Notes: generated by a model not told the origin, from the sequence alone. A DNA stretch of 64,000 bases from Streptomyces sp. NBC_01276 (GCF_041435355.1 NZ_CP108442.1:6694501-6758500); one strand, 5' to 3'. Positions 35,510-44,962 are shown, counted from the first letter of the stretch. Made by a program: numbers and translations.

Positions 35510-36688
35510 ATGGCCAAGACGGCCTTCACCCGCACCAAGCCGCACCTCAACATCGGCACCATGGGTCACGTCGACCACGGCAAGACCACCCTCACCGCCG
35601 CCATCACCAAGGTCCTCGCCGAGCGCGGCGGCGCCTCCTACGTCCCGTTCGAGCGCATCGACCGGGCCCCGGAGGAGGCCCGGCGCGGGATCACCATCAA
35701 CCTCACGCACGTCGAGTACGAGACCGACACCCGCCACTACGCCCACGTCGACATGCCCGGCCACGCCGACTACATCAAGAACATGGTCACGGGCGCGGCC
35801 CAGCTGGACGGGGCGATCCTCGTCGTCTCCGCCCTCGACGGGGTCATGCCCCAGACGGCCGAGCACGTCCTGCTCGCCCGCCAGGTCGGGGTCGACCACA
35901 TCGTGGTCGCGCTCAACAAGGCCGACGCCGGGGACCCCGAGCTGACCGACCTGGTCGAGCTGGAGGTCCGCGAGCTGCTCACCGCGCACGGCTACGGCGG
36001 TGACGCGGCGCCGGTCGTACGGGTCTCGGGGCTCGGCGCGCTGGAGGGCGACCCGCGGTGGACCGGTGCGGTGGAGGCGCTGCTGGACGCGGTGGACACG
36101 TACGTGCCGATGCCCGTGCGGTACACCGACGCGCCGTTCCTGCTCTCCGTGGAGAACGTCCTCACCATCACCGGCCGCGGCACCGTCGTCACCGGGGCCG
36201 TCGAGCGCGGCACCGTCCGCACCGGCGACCGGGTGAGCGTGCTCGGCGGCGACGGCGAGCCGGTCGAGACGGTGGTGACCGGGCTGGAGACCTTCGGCAA
36301 GCCGATGGAGTCCGCCGAGGCGGGGGACAACGTCGCCCTGCTGCTGCGCGGCGTGCACCGCGACGGCGTGCGCCGCGGTCACGTGATCGCCGCGCCCGGC
36401 AGCGTGACGCCCGGCCGGCGCTTCACCGCGCAGGTCTACGTGCTCTCGGCCCGCGAGGGCGGACGCAGCACGGCGATCGCCTCCGGGTACCGGCCGCAGT
36501 TCTACGTCCGCACCGCCGACGTCGTCGGCGACGTGGACCTGGGCGCGGCCGGTGTGGCCCGGCCCGGGGAGACGGTCACCATGACCGTCGAACTGGGGCG
36601 GGACGTCCCGCTGGAGTCCGGCCTCGGCTTCGCGATCCGCGAGGGCGGCCGCACGGTGGGCGCGGGCACGGTGACGCGCGTCGGCTGA
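35510..36688 (+). CDS. tuf3: Elongation factor Tu, divergent tuf3-type copy
   Basis: 392 residues; complete three-domain EF-Tu that delivers aminoacyl-tRNA to the ribosome. G motifs: GHVDHGKT (19-26), RGIT (59-62), DMPGH (81-85, normally DCPGH), NKAD (136-139), and SGL (173-175, normally SAL). It departs from housekeeping EF-Tu in many places: [12 protein letters not shown], short loops in domain 2, and GAAGV replacing the usual EGTEM loop. His160 stands where E. coli EF-Tu has Tyr160, and Ala276 where E. coli has Gly275. Both are contact positions of kirromycin-type and GE2270-type antibiotics. Gln, Gly and Ala at the other main sites (E. coli Q124, G316, A375) are retained. It stands alone, not in a str operon, as expected for tuf3. 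Confidence 0.92.
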   Translation: MAKTAFTRTKPHLNIGTMGHVDHGKTTLTAAITKVLAERGGASYVPFERIDRAPEEARRGITINLTHVEYETDTRHYAHVDMPGHADYIKNMVTGAAQLDGAILVVSALDGVMPQTAEHVLLARQVGVDHIVVALNKADAGDPELTDLVELEVRELLTAHGYGGDAAPVVRVSGLGALEGDPRWTGAVEALLDAVDTYVPMPVRYTDAPFLLSVENVLTITGRGTVVTGAVERGTVRTGDRVSVLGGDGEPVETVVTGLETFGKPMESAEAGDNVALLLRGVHRDGVRRGHVIAAPGSVTPGRRFTAQVYVLSAREGGRSTAIASGYRPQFYVRTADVVGDVDLGAAGVARPGETVTMTVELGRDVPLESGLGFAIREGGRTVGAGTVTRVG

Positions 36689-36706
36689 CGCGGGTCGGCC
36701 GACCCG

Positions 36707-36751
36707 GTGTGGTGACGGCGGTGGCCCTGCGCCAGACTGCCGTCACCACAC
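36707..36751 (+). terminator. Hairpin terminator after tuf3
   Basis: Thirteen-base perfect arms GTGTGGTGACGGC (36707-36719) and its complement (36739-36751) around a 19-base loop, 18 bp after the stop. Confidence 0.75.
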
Positions 36752-36810
36752 GGTGTGCGTACGCGTGCGCACACCGACGCGCGCGCGGACGGGAGAGGGG
36801 CGGGGCGGCG

Positions 36811-37668
36811 ATGGGCGGCGACACGGCACTGGTGCTCGGCGGCGGAGGACTCACCGGCATCGGATGGGAGACCGGGATCCTCTACGGGCTCGCCCGCGCC
36901 GGAGTGGACCTCTCCCGCGCCGACCTCGTCGTCGGCACCTCGGCGGGCTCGGTGGTCGGCGCTCAGCTCGCCTCCGGGCTGCTCACCCCGCAGGAGCTGT
37001 ACGAGCGCCAGCTCGGCGACACCACCGGGGAGGTCGCCGCCCGGATCGGGGCGGGCGTCATCGCCCGGTACGCCGTGGCCATGGCCCGCTCGCGCGACGC
37101 GGTCGGCTACCGCAAGAGGGTCGGCGCGATGGCGCTCGCCGCCGACACCACCGACGAGGCGGAGCGGCGCGCGGTGCTGGAAGCCCGCCTGGTCTCCCAC
37201 GAGTGGCCCGAGCGGCGCCTCGTCGTCACCGCCGTCGACGCGCTGAGCGGGGAGCTCGCCGCCTTCGAGCGGGACGGGGACGCGGGGCTGGTGGAAGCGG
37301 TCTCGGCGAGCTGCGCCGTACCCGGGGTGTGGCCGCCGGTGACGATCGGCGGGCGCCGGTTCGTCGACGGCGGGGTCCGCTCCGCCACCAACGCCGACCT
37401 CGCCGCCGGATACCGCCGCGTGGTGGTCATCGCCCCGATCGCCCTGGGCTCCGGAAAGGTCCCCGCCCCGTCCGCACAGGCCGCGCGGTTGCGGGCCGAC
37501 GGAGCCCGGGTGCTGCTGATCACCCCGTCGCCCGAGGCCCGCAAGGCCTTCGGTCGCAACGTGCTCGACCCCGCCCGCCGGGACCCGGCGGCGCGGGCCG
37601 GACTGGTTCAGGCCGCCGCCCACGTGGACGCGGCCCGGGAGGTCTGGGAGGGTCCGGCGGGGGCCTGA
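36811..37668 (+). CDS. Patatin-like phospholipase
   Basis: 285 residues, ATG 36811 behind a GGGAGAGGGG stretch. The oxyanion motif GGGGLTG is near residue 12. The nucleophile elbow is GTSAGS. The catalytic Asp is in FVDGGVRS. The family hydrolyses acyl chains of lipids. No signal peptide or membrane segment. It ends ten bases before the spermidine-synthase-like gene, which has its own leaderless promoter. Confidence 0.9.
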   Translation: MGGDTALVLGGGGLTGIGWETGILYGLARAGVDLSRADLVVGTSAGSVVGAQLASGLLTPQELYERQLGDTTGEVAARIGAGVIARYAVAMARSRDAVGYRKRVGAMALAADTTDEAERRAVLEARLVSHEWPERRLVVTAVDALSGELAAFERDGDAGLVEAVSASCAVPGVWPPVTIGGRRFVDGGVRSATNADLAAGYRRVVVIAPIALGSGKVPAPSAQAARLRADGARVLLITPSPEARKAFGRNVLDPARRDPAARAGLVQAAAHVDAAREVWEGPAGA

Positions 37669-37678
37669 CAATGATGGG

Positions 37679-38527
37679 GTGAGCGACGAACAGATCCCGG
37701 TGATCCGGGAAGTGGGCCAGGGCACCGCCAAGCTGATGCCGGACGTGGACCGGGAGCGGGCCTGGCTGCTCACCGTGGACGGGGCCCCGCAGTCGTACGT
37801 CGACCTCGACGAGCCCGGACACCTGGAGTTCGAGTACGTACGCCGCCTCGCGCACGTGCTCGACTGCGCGGCGGAGCCGGGGGACGCCCTGGACCTGCTG
37901 CACCTGGGCGGCGGCGCCCTGACCCTGCCGCGCTACGCCGCCGGGTCCCGGCCCGGGTCCCGGCAGACGGTGGTGGAGTTCGACGCCGGCCTGGTGGACC
38001 TGGTCGCCGAACACCTGCCGCTGCCCGCCGGGGCGGACGTGACCGTGCACGCCGCCGACGCCCGGGGCTGGCTGGCCACCGCCCCGCCCCGGAGCGCGGA
38101 CGTGATCGTCGCCGACGTGTTCGGGGGCTCCCGGGTGCCGGCCCAGCTCACCTCGGTGGAGTACGCGCGGGAGGCCGCCCGGGTGCTGCGGCCCGGGGGG
38201 CTGTACGCGGCGAACCTGGCGGACGGGGCGCCGTTCGGCTTCCTGCGGTCCCAGCTGGCGAACTTCGGGGCCGTCTTCGGGGAGCTGGCCCTGATCGCGG
38301 AGCCGGGCGTGCTGCGGGGCCGGCGCTTCGGCAACGCGGTGCTGCTGGCCTCGGACGGCGCCCTTCCGCTGGCCGGCCTCGCCCGGCGGTGCGCCGGGGA
38401 CGCCTTCCCGGCCCGGGTGGAGCACGGGGAGGCGCTGGCCCGCTTCGTGCGCGGGGCGGCGACGGTGGCGGACGCCGACGCGGTGGCCTCGCCGGAGCCG
38501 CCGGAGGGGGCGTTCAGCCTCGGCTGA
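37679..38527 (+). CDS. Spermidine synthase-like / SAM-fold protein
   Basis: 282 residues; GTG 37679 follows a -10-like GACAAT (37667-37672) by six bases, hence probably leaderless. Rossmann methyltransferase fold typical of spermidine-synthase-like proteins: LDLLHLGGGALTLPRYAAG, VVEFDAGLVDLVAEHL, and VHAADARGWLATAPPRSADV with DVFGGSRVP. The polyamine synthase gatekeeper residues are not obvious, so the natural reaction is uncertain. C-terminus Ala/Glu rich. Confidence 0.8.
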   Translation: MSDEQIPVIREVGQGTAKLMPDVDRERAWLLTVDGAPQSYVDLDEPGHLEFEYVRRLAHVLDCAAEPGDALDLLHLGGGALTLPRYAAGSRPGSRQTVVEFDAGLVDLVAEHLPLPAGADVTVHAADARGWLATAPPRSADVIVADVFGGSRVPAQLTSVEYAREAARVLRPGGLYAANLADGAPFGFLRSQLANFGAVFGELALIAEPGVLRGRRFGNAVLLASDGALPLAGLARRCAGDAFPARVEHGEALARFVRGAATVADADAVASPEPPEGAFSLG

Positions 38528-38576
38528 GCCCGGCCGGCAGAGCACCTCGTTCCCCGGCCCCGGCCCGGCTGCTGTC

Positions 38577-39908
38577 TCAGGAGACTCCGGCGGCGCCGCC
38601 GCGCGCGGGGTCCGGGGCGGCGGGAGCCGGGGCCGCGGGAGCTGGGGCAGGGGAGCGTACGGGCGGGGGCTTGCGGGTCAGCCGGCGGACGTCGGGCACG
38701 AACAGCACCGCCGCGGTGCCGGCGACCACCAGTGCCGCGCAGCCCCACAGGGCCGCGGTCCGGCCGAAGGCGGTCTCGGCGGGTCCGGCCAGGGCGGTGG
38801 CCAGGGGGAGCATGGAGACCGAGCCGAACCAGTCGTAGGCCGAGACCCGGGAGAACTTCTCCTCCGGTATCTCCTGGTGCATGGTGGTCATCCAGTTCAC
38901 GCCGAACACCTCGATGGCGGTGCCGCTGACGAACATCACCGCGCACAGCCCCCACACGGGCAGCGGTACGGCCAGCGCCGCCGAGGGCAGCGCCAGCGGG
39001 AACACGCACAGGGTGCCGACCAGGAGCAGGCGGCGCGGCTTCCACGTCATCATCAGCAGCGCCCCGGCGATGGTGCCCGCGCCGAAGCAGGCCAGGGCCA
39101 TGCCCCAGGGGGCCGGCCCGCCCAGTCGGTCGCGGGCCACGAGGGGTCCGTAGACCGCCTCGGCGGCGCCGACGACGGCGACGACCACGGAGAACTGGAG
39201 CACGATGCTCCACAGCCAGGGGCGGGTCCGCACCTCCACCCAGCCCTCGCGCAGGTCGGCCAGCAGGCCGCCGCCGGGGGCCCGTCGGGCGACGTGGCTC
39301 ACGTCGAGGAAGGCGCGCAGGAGACCGGCGAGCGCGAAGGCCGCCGCGTCCACGGCCAGCACCCAGCCCGGCCCGATCGCCGCGATCATGGCGCCGCCGA
39401 GGGCCGCTCCGCCGATGCCGGCGCCGTTCATCGCCATCCGGAAGAAGGCGAAGGCGCGGTTGGAGTGCTCGCCCGACACGCTGGAGAGGAGCATCCCCTC
39501 CGCGGCCGGGTTGAAGAAGGCCGTACCGGTGCCGCACAGCGCGGTGAGCAGCATCATCTGCCACAGCCGGGGGTCCCCGGCGAGCACCAGGAAGGCGAAG
39601 GCGGCCTGCGAGAGGCAGTTCAGCGCGTTCGCCGCGACCATCACCCGGTGCCGCGGCAGCCGGTCGGCGAGCGCGCCGCCCACGAGGAGGAAGAGGACGA
39701 GGGGGAGCGTACGGGCGGCGGCGACGAGGCCGACGTCCCCTCCGGAACCGCCGGCTCCGAGGACCGCGAAGGCGGCTGCGACGAGCGCTCCGTGGCTGCC
39801 GAGGTTGGTGATGACGGCGGCGCCGGTCAGCAGCGTGTAGTTGCGGCCGGCCCATTCGGGCCGGCGGCGCGGCAGGCCGTGGGGGGTGGCGGTGGGGGCA
39901 GGTCTCAC
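38577..39908 (-). CDS. MFS transporter
   Basis: 443 residues with about 12 membrane helices. MFS loop motif GGALADRLPRHRVMV after helix 2. Resembles the MdtH/enterobactin-exporter-like group (FFNPAAEGMLLSSV, FGVNWMTTMHQEIPEEKFSR). Probably exports a small molecule; substrate unknown. The proline-rich C-terminal 30 residues are cytosolic. Convergent with the spermidine-synthase-like gene and separated from it by a GC-rich 49-bp gap. Confidence 0.9.
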   Translation of the reverse strand: MRPAPTATPHGLPRRRPEWAGRNYTLLTGAAVITNLGSHGALVAAAFAVLGAGGSGGDVGLVAAARTLPLVLFLLVGGALADRLPRHRVMVAANALNCLSQAAFAFLVLAGDPRLWQMMLLTALCGTGTAFFNPAAEGMLLSSVSGEHSNRAFAFFRMAMNGAGIGGAALGGAMIAAIGPGWVLAVDAAAFALAGLLRAFLDVSHVARRAPGGGLLADLREGWVEVRTRPWLWSIVLQFSVVVAVVGAAEAVYGPLVARDRLGGPAPWGMALACFGAGTIAGALLMMTWKPRRLLLVGTLCVFPLALPSAALAVPLPVWGLCAVMFVSGTAIEVFGVNWMTTMHQEIPEEKFSRVSAYDWFGSVSMLPLATALAGPAETAFGRTAALWGCAALVVAGTAAVLFVPDVRRLTRKPPPVRSPAPAPAAPAPAAPDPARGGAAGVS

Positions 39909-39988
39909 CCACGGACTATCCCCTGCCCGGGCCGGGACTCCAAACCGATTACGGCTGGATCGCCGGCCCGGCGCCGGGCCGCGGGGGA

Positions 39989-41032
39989 TCAGTTCGAGGT
40001 GAGCCGGATGGAACTGAGGATCTTGTCGTAGACGTCGGCCTGGACCTCGTCCTTCACGCCCGCCGGGCCGACCAGCACGAAGCTGGCGAAGTCACCGGCC
40101 GCGTTCTTGAAGCCGAAGCCGACCGCCTTGCCGTCGGTGGAGCACTTGTGCTCCTTCTTCACGTTGGGCGCGGTGGCGATCACCATGTGGCCCTTGAGCC
40201 CGGAGGAGGTCGTGTACTCCTTGGGGTCGGTCACCTTGACCGTTCCCTTGGGTTCCTTCTGGGCGTAGCCCGCCCACACCCAGGAGCCGGTGTTGTCGGT
40301 CGCGACCTGGGCCGTGTCCTTGGCGCCCTGGCCGCCCTTGATGCCGGTGTCGGCGAGCGAGAACTTCTCCAGGCTGCCGTTCTTGTCCGTGTCGACCGTG
40401 CACCACTCGCGCTTGAAGGAGGAGGTGCCGCTCATGGTGATGACCGGCGAACCGTCCTTCTTGACCTCGTCGTCGAAGAAGAGGATCGAGCCCGACTCGG
40501 GGACGTCCCACTCGGGGGGCACGTCGTAGGCGGCCCCGTACTTCGTGTTGACGACCACCTTCCAGCCCGGGATCACCGGCTGGGGCGCGCCGCCGCCGGA
40601 GCGCGGGTTGCCCGACGGGGCGCTGGGGGTGGGCACCACCGGGGCGGAGGTGGCGGTGGTCGGCTTGTCGTCGGCCCGGTCTTCCTTCTTGTCGTCCCGG
40701 GTCAGGACGAAGGCCGCGGTGCCGGCCGCGGCCACCACGACCGCCGAGGCCGCGACGATGGCCACGGTCCGGGTGGAGAGCTTGCCGCCGCCGGAGGGCG
40801 GGGACGGCGGCGGGGGAGCCTGCTGGCCCCACGGCTGGGTGGGGGGCGGCGTCTGGTATCCGGCCTGCGGGTACCCGTAGCCGGGCTGCTGCTGTCCGAA
40901 TCCCGGCTGCTGCTGCGGCTGCTGCGGCTGCTGGTACGGGTTCGGCTGTCCCGGCTGCTGCTGGTACGGGTTCTGTTGCGCGTCCTGAGGGTTGTGTTCG
41001 CCCCCGGGCGGCTGCTGCTGTCCTGGCCACAT
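39989..41032 (-). CDS. Membrane-anchored protein with Gln/Pro-rich N-terminus
   Basis: 347 residues. The first ~85 residues are low complexity, built of Gln/Pro/Tyr/Gly repeats (NPYQQQPGQP and variants). One transmembrane helix (TVAIVAASAVVVAAAGTAAF, about 88-107) is followed by an acidic/Pro/Thr linker. An extracellular domain of about 190 residues starts at IPGWKVVVNTKYGAAYDVP with two or three cysteines (WCTVD, KCSTD). The architecture is typical of Streptomyces surface proteins (DUF8017-like). Function unknown. The Gln-rich cytosolic tail could phase-separate or bind partners; that is inference. Confidence 0.82.
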   Translation of the reverse strand: MWPGQQQPPGGEHNPQDAQQNPYQQQPGQPNPYQQPQQPQQQPGFGQQQPGYGYPQAGYQTPPPTQPWGQQAPPPPSPPSGGGKLSTRTVAIVAASAVVVAAAGTAAFVLTRDDKKEDRADDKPTTATSAPVVPTPSAPSGNPRSGGGAPQPVIPGWKVVVNTKYGAAYDVPPEWDVPESGSILFFDDEVKKDGSPVITMSGTSSFKREWCTVDTDKNGSLEKFSLADTGIKGGQGAKDTAQVATDNTGSWVWAGYAQKEPKGTVKVTDPKEYTTSSGLKGHMVIATAPNVKKEHKCSTDGKAVGFGFKNAAGDFASFVLVGPAGVKDEVQADVYDKILSSIRLTSN

Positions 41033-41114
41033 GGCCGGTAACGATAGTGGGAGGGGGCGCGAGGAGCCACGGCCGCCCCCTGGTCGGGTCTGGTCAACCC
41101 TGTCTACTCACGGG

Positions 41115-41120
41115 TAACAT
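41115..41120 (+). promoter_or_regulatory. -10 box of a leaderless transcript (hotdog thioesterase gene)
   Basis: TAACAT ends eight bases before ATG 41129, with no Shine-Dalgarno between; compatible with a leaderless or very short leader. Confidence 0.55.
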
Positions 41121-41128
41121 CGCGTTCC

Positions 41129-41581
41129 ATGAGCGCAGACCAGATGAACGTGGGCGAACTGCTCGCCCAGACCGTGCCGATGGCGGGCACCCTCAACCTC
41201 GAATTCATCGAGACGACCCCCGAGCGCGCGGTCGTGCGGCTGCCCGACCAGCCCGCCTTCCACAACCACGTCGGCGGCCCGCACGCCGGCGCCATGTTCA
41301 CCCTCGCCGAGTCCGCGAGCGGCGCCATCGTCCTGGCCGCCTTCGGCGACCAGCTCTCGCGCGCCGTGCCGCTGGCCGTCCGCGCGGAGATCGGCTACAA
41401 GAAGCTCGCCAAGGGCGTCGTGACCGCCACCGCCACCCTCGGCCGCCCGGCCGCCGACGTCGTGGCCGAACTGGACGCGGGCGGCCGCCCGGAGTTCCCC
41501 GTCACCATCGCCATCCAGCGCGAGGACGAGGCCGTCACCGGCGAGATGACCGTCGTCTGGACCCTGCGCCCCAACGCGTGA
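41129..41581 (+). CDS. Hotdog-fold thioesterase (PaaI/DUF4442-like)
   Basis: 150 residues, one hotdog domain: NLEFIETTPERAVVRLPDQP, FHNHVGGPHAGAMFTLAES with the active-site HVGGPHAG segment, and ASGAIVLAAFGDQLSRAVPL. Hydrolyses acyl-CoA thioesters in this family. Single gene with its own promoter and terminator; the substrate is not clear. Confidence 0.85.
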   Translation: MSADQMNVGELLAQTVPMAGTLNLEFIETTPERAVVRLPDQPAFHNHVGGPHAGAMFTLAESASGAIVLAAFGDQLSRAVPLAVRAEIGYKKLAKGVVTATATLGRPAADVVAELDAGGRPEFPVTIAIQREDEAVTGEMTVVWTLRPNA

Positions 41582-41935
41582 CGGCGGGGCCCGCCTTGCC
41601 GGGCCCGCCGACCGGGGCCGTACGGCCGCCTCCGGGCGCCGTGCGGCCCCGACGGCTTTCCGGGCCTGACGCCCCGAGAGGCCGTGCCGCCCCCCGCGGC
41701 CGCCTGCCGGAGGAACGCCGGCGTGACGTCCGACCGCCCGTACGGAGCCCCGCCCCGCGGTGCACGGCCGACGGGCAGACCGCCGGGCGCCACGGGTTCC
41801 GGCCGTCGCGCGGTGTTCGCCGGTCGTTCCTCCCGTGAACCTCCCTCGCGGCCCGGGGCTGTCGCGGGGAGCGGATAGGCTGCCCGTTCGGCGTGTCACG
41901 GGGGCGCGCCGCCGAGGACTCGGGAGGACGTACCG
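41582..41935. other. Intergenic region with terminator of the thioesterase gene
   Basis: 354 bp. It begins with an imperfect hairpin (41582-41593 with 41600-41610, one bulged G, six-base loop) acting as terminator. The rest is GC-rich with no frame preceded by a ribosome site. GGGAGGAC near the right edge serves the DedA gene. Confidence 0.55.
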
Positions 41936-42601
41936 GTGCACATCCAGGAATGGCTGGAGACGATTCCGGCGATCAGTGTCTACCTCCTGGTGGGCCTGGT
42001 CATCGGACTGGAGAGCCTCGGCATCCCGCTGCCCGGGGAGATCATCCTGGTCAGCGCGGCCCTGCTGGCCTCGCAGCAGGGGCACATCGACCCCGTGGTC
42101 CTCGGCGCCTGCGCGGTCGCGGGGGCGATCATCGGCGACTCCATCGGCTACGCGATCGGGCGCCGGGGCGGCAAGCCGTTGCTGGAACGGCTCGGACGGC
42201 GCTTCCCCAAGCACTTCGGGCCCGCCCACGTGGCCCTCGCGGAGCGCTCCTTCGACAAGTGGGGCATGTGGGCCGTCTTCTTCGGCCGGTTCGTCGCCCT
42301 GCTGCGGATCTTCGCCGGGCCCCTCGCGGGCGTCCTGCGCATGCCGTACTGGCGGTTCCTGATCGCGAACGTCCTCGGCGGCATCCTGTGGGCGGGCGGT
42401 ACGACCGCCGTCATCTACACCGTCGGCATCGTCGCCGAGCCGTGGCTCAAGCGGTTCTCCTGGCTGGCGCTGGTGGTGGCCCTGCTGTTCGGGCTCGCCG
42501 TGACGCTGGTGGTGCGCTTCCGCATGAAGAAGGCCGCCGCCGAGGTCCACGAGGCGGAGCCGGCGGCGGCGACGGCCGCCGCGGCGGCGACCTCCGACTG
42601 A
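41936..42601 (+). CDS. DedA family membrane protein
   Basis: 221 residues from GTG 41936 (GGGAGGAC upstream). DedA signature: ESLGIPLPGEIILVSAALLA, GDSIGYAIGRRGGK, and FFGRFVALLRIFAGPLAGVL with the re-entrant loop arginine. Four to five membrane helices. DedA proteins are thought to flip lipid carriers such as undecaprenyl phosphate or phosphatidylethanolamine. The basic and Ala/Glu-rich C-terminal tail is cytosolic. Confidence 0.92.
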   Translation: MHIQEWLETIPAISVYLLVGLVIGLESLGIPLPGEIILVSAALLASQQGHIDPVVLGACAVAGAIIGDSIGYAIGRRGGKPLLERLGRRFPKHFGPAHVALAERSFDKWGMWAVFFGRFVALLRIFAGPLAGVLRMPYWRFLIANVLGGILWAGGTTAVIYTVGIVAEPWLKRFSWLALVVALLFGLAVTLVVRFRMKKAAAEVHEAEPAAATAAAAATSD

Positions 42602-42640
42602 GGCCGGCCCGGCCCCGGTGGGGACCGGACCGGGCAGGGC

Positions 42641-43201
42641 TCAGGCGTCCGGGGTCACCGAGGCGCGGTGCTGCTTCGCCAGCTCCGTGTACATCGCGGC
42701 GTTGACCTTGATCCCCTCGCGCTCCTCCTCGGTGAGCTCCCGCCGCACCTTGGCGGGCACCCCCGCGACGAGCGAGCCGGGCGGGACGAGCATCCCCTGC
42801 GGGACCAGCGCCTGCGCCGCGACCAGTGAACCGGCGCCGATGACGGCCCCGTTCAGGACCGTCGCGCCCATCCCGATGAGGCAGTCGTCCTCCACGGTGC
42901 AGCCGTGCACGACGGCGTTGTGCCCGATGGAGACGCGCTCGCCGATGGACACCGGGAAGCCGGGGTCCACGTGGAGCGTGCAGTTGTCCTGCACGTTGCT
43001 GTCCGCGCCGAGCGTGATCGGGCCGCAGTCGGCGCGCAGCACCGCCGAGTACCAGACGCTCGCGCCGGCGGCCAGGGTCACGTCGCCGACCACGACGGAG
43101 GTCGGAGCGGTGAAGGCCGTCGGGTCCACGGACGGGCGCCGGTCGCCGACGCCCGCGATGAGTCCTGCCCGGCCCTGGTTCGGCTGTTGCGTCATGGTCA
43201 T
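42641..43201 (-). CDS. Gamma carbonic anhydrase-like hexapeptide protein
   Basis: 186 residues. Left-handed beta-helix built of hexapeptide repeats. The zinc histidines are in CTLHVDPGFP and in SIGHNAVVHGC, the usual pattern of the gamma-carbonic anhydrase/PaaY family. C-terminal helix KVNAAMYTELAKQH. Likely a metal-dependent hydratase or a close relative. Start ATG 43201; ATG 43195 is an alternative. Confidence 0.9.
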   Translation of the reverse strand: MTMTQQPNQGRAGLIAGVGDRRPSVDPTAFTAPTSVVVGDVTLAAGASVWYSAVLRADCGPITLGADSNVQDNCTLHVDPGFPVSIGERVSIGHNAVVHGCTVEDDCLIGMGATVLNGAVIGAGSLVAAQALVPQGMLVPPGSLVAGVPAKVRRELTEEEREGIKVNAAMYTELAKQHRASVTPDA

Positions 43202-43315
43202 TTCCCTCTGTTTCCGTATGCCGCGCTACCGGCACCGTAGGGCACGCGCCGCCGCGGCCCCGCGATGGGGTGAAGATCACAGGAACGCGGTCCGGCGGCC
43301 CGGCGCGGGGCGCAC

Positions 43316-43321
43316 TACCGT
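43316..43321 (+). promoter_or_regulatory. -10 box of a leaderless transcript (acyltransferase gene)
   Basis: TACCGT ends six bases before GTG 43328, without a Shine-Dalgarno. Confidence 0.5.
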
Positions 43322-43327
43322 GGCCGG

Positions 43328-44074
43328 GTGCCGAAGAACCAGAACACGTTCTCATCGCTGACGGCCCTGCGCCGACGGGTCGCCGGCCGCGTGGTGCACG
43401 CGGGCTGGCGCTGGATGCAGCAGGCGGGCGCGGTCACCGCGCAGCACCCCGGACGGCTGCGCTTCGGCGCGATCGGCGACGGCACCCGACTGGCCTTCCC
43501 CCAGGGCACCGTCTTCGGGGAGCGCTGGATCCGGCTCGGCGAGCACTGCATCATCGCCGAGCAGGTGACCCTGACCGCCGGGATGATGCCCGACCTCGAT
43601 CTCGGGCCCGAACCGATGCTGGTGCTGGGCAACGGCGTCGTGCTCGGACGCGGCAGCCACGTCATCGCCGACACCCGCATCAGCATCGGCGACGACACCT
43701 TCTGCGGGCCGGGGGTGTACATCACCTCCACCAACCACAGCTACGACGACCCGCACGAGCCGGTCGGCAAACAGTGGCCGCGCAGCGCGCCGGTCGAGAT
43801 CGGACCAGGCTGCTGGCTGGGCACCGGCGCGGTGATCCTCCCCGGGGCCCGGCTGGGCCGCAACGTGGTGGTGGCCGCGGGTGCCGTCGTACGGGGCGAG
43901 GTGCCCGACCACGCGGTGGTGGCGGGGGCGCCCGCCCGGATCGTGCGCCGGTGGGAGCCCGATACGGGCTGGCAGCCGCCGCTGCGCACCCCCGCGCCGG
44001 TGCCGATCCCGGACGGGATGACGCCGGAGCAGTTGCGCGGACTGGCGCGGCTGGCGGAGGCCGAGCAGTCCTGA
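43328..44074 (+). CDS. Hexapeptide-repeat acyltransferase
   Basis: 248 residues. Left-handed beta-helix O-acyltransferase: LGNGVVLGRGSHVIADTRIS, ITSTNHSYDDPHEPVGKQ with the catalytic His, and a C-terminal repeat stack IGPGCWLGTGAVILPGARLG. Transfers acetyl or another acyl group to a sugar or similar acceptor. Probably leaderless. Convergent with the EamA gene 21 bp away. Confidence 0.87.
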   Translation: MPKNQNTFSSLTALRRRVAGRVVHAGWRWMQQAGAVTAQHPGRLRFGAIGDGTRLAFPQGTVFGERWIRLGEHCIIAEQVTLTAGMMPDLDLGPEPMLVLGNGVVLGRGSHVIADTRISIGDDTFCGPGVYITSTNHSYDDPHEPVGKQWPRSAPVEIGPGCWLGTGAVILPGARLGRNVVVAAGAVVRGEVPDHAVVAGAPARIVRRWEPDTGWQPPLRTPAPVPIPDGMTPEQLRGLARLAEAEQS

Positions 44075-44095
44075 GCCGCTCCCGCTCGCCCGGGC

Positions 44096-44962
44096 TCAGC
44101 CCGCGGCGAGCAGGACCGTGCCCGCGAGGGCCAGTCCGGCCCCGGCCGCCTGCACGCTGCGCAGCCGTTCCTTGAGCACGGCGAACGCGGCGAACGCGGT
44201 GACCACCGGGTAGAGCGAGGACAGTACGGCGGCCACGGTGACCGGGCCGTTCTGGGCGGCGATGGAGTACGTGCCGTTGGCCGCGACGTCCGCCAGGCCG
44301 ACGAAGGCCAGGGCGGGCAGCAGGCTCCACAGCACGCGCGGCCCGGTACCGGCGGGCAGGGCCGGGGTGCCCCGCCCGACCTGCACCCACAGGACGGCGC
44401 CGCCGACGGCCACGTTGGTGACCCGCTGGACGAAGAGGGCCAGGAACAGGCCGGTCAGGGTGGTGGAGGCGTGCGCGATCAGGGCCATGACGGCGCCGAA
44501 GCCGAAGGCGGCGAGCAGGGTGAGCACGACGGCCTGCCGCTGTACGGGGGCGCCGCGCAGCTCGGGGCCGCCCGCGAGGACGATGCCGGCCACGGCCACG
44601 GCGATGCCCGCGAACTGCCCCGGTCCGGGCCGCTCGCCGAGGGCCAGACCCACCCCCACCGGTACGACCACGCCGACGGAGCCGAGCGGCGAGACCACGC
44701 CCATCGGGCCCAGGGCCAGCGCCTTGTAGAAGCTGAGCATGGCGGCCGGGCCGACGAGACCGGCGGCCACCGCGAACCACAGCTGCGGTCCGGCCTCCCG
44801 CCAGGCGCCGGTGCCGATCACGATCCCCCCGAGCACGGCGACGGCGGCGATCTGCGAGACCACGACCACCGTCAGCGCCGGTATGCGGCGGGTCAGCAGC
44901 CCGCCGCCGAAGTCGGCGAGGCCCCACAGCACGGCTGTGGCCAGGGCGAACAGGGCGGTCAT
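44096..44962 (-). CDS. EamA/DMT family transporter
   Basis: 288 residues from ATG 44962 (GAGG upstream). Ten hydrophobic helices in two EamA repeats; the junction is near residue 140 and GPMGVVSPLGSVGVVVPVGV is characteristic. Exports a metabolite such as an amino acid or drug. Divergent from the XRE-cupin regulator, whose operator-like palindromes lie in the gap, so that regulator probably controls it. Confidence 0.88.
   Translation of the reverse strand: MTALFALATAVLWGLADFGGGLLTRRIPALTVVVVSQIAAVAVLGGIVIGTGAWREAGPQLWFAVAAGLVGPAAMLSFYKALALGPMGVVSPLGSVGVVVPVGVGLALGERPGPGQFAGIAVAVAGIVLAGGPELRGAPVQRQAVVLTLLAAFGFGAVMALIAHASTTLTGLFLALFVQRVTNVAVGGAVLWVQVGRGTPALPAGTGPRVLWSLLPALAFVGLADVAANGTYSIAAQNGPVTVAAVLSSLYPVVTAFAAFAVLKERLRSVQAAGAGLALAGTVLLAAG

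Noticed and set aside
35237..36382. Minus-strand open frame of 381 codons
   Set aside because: Mostly opposite tuf3; only its last ~50 codons lie outside, and these are treated as an uncertain short frame.
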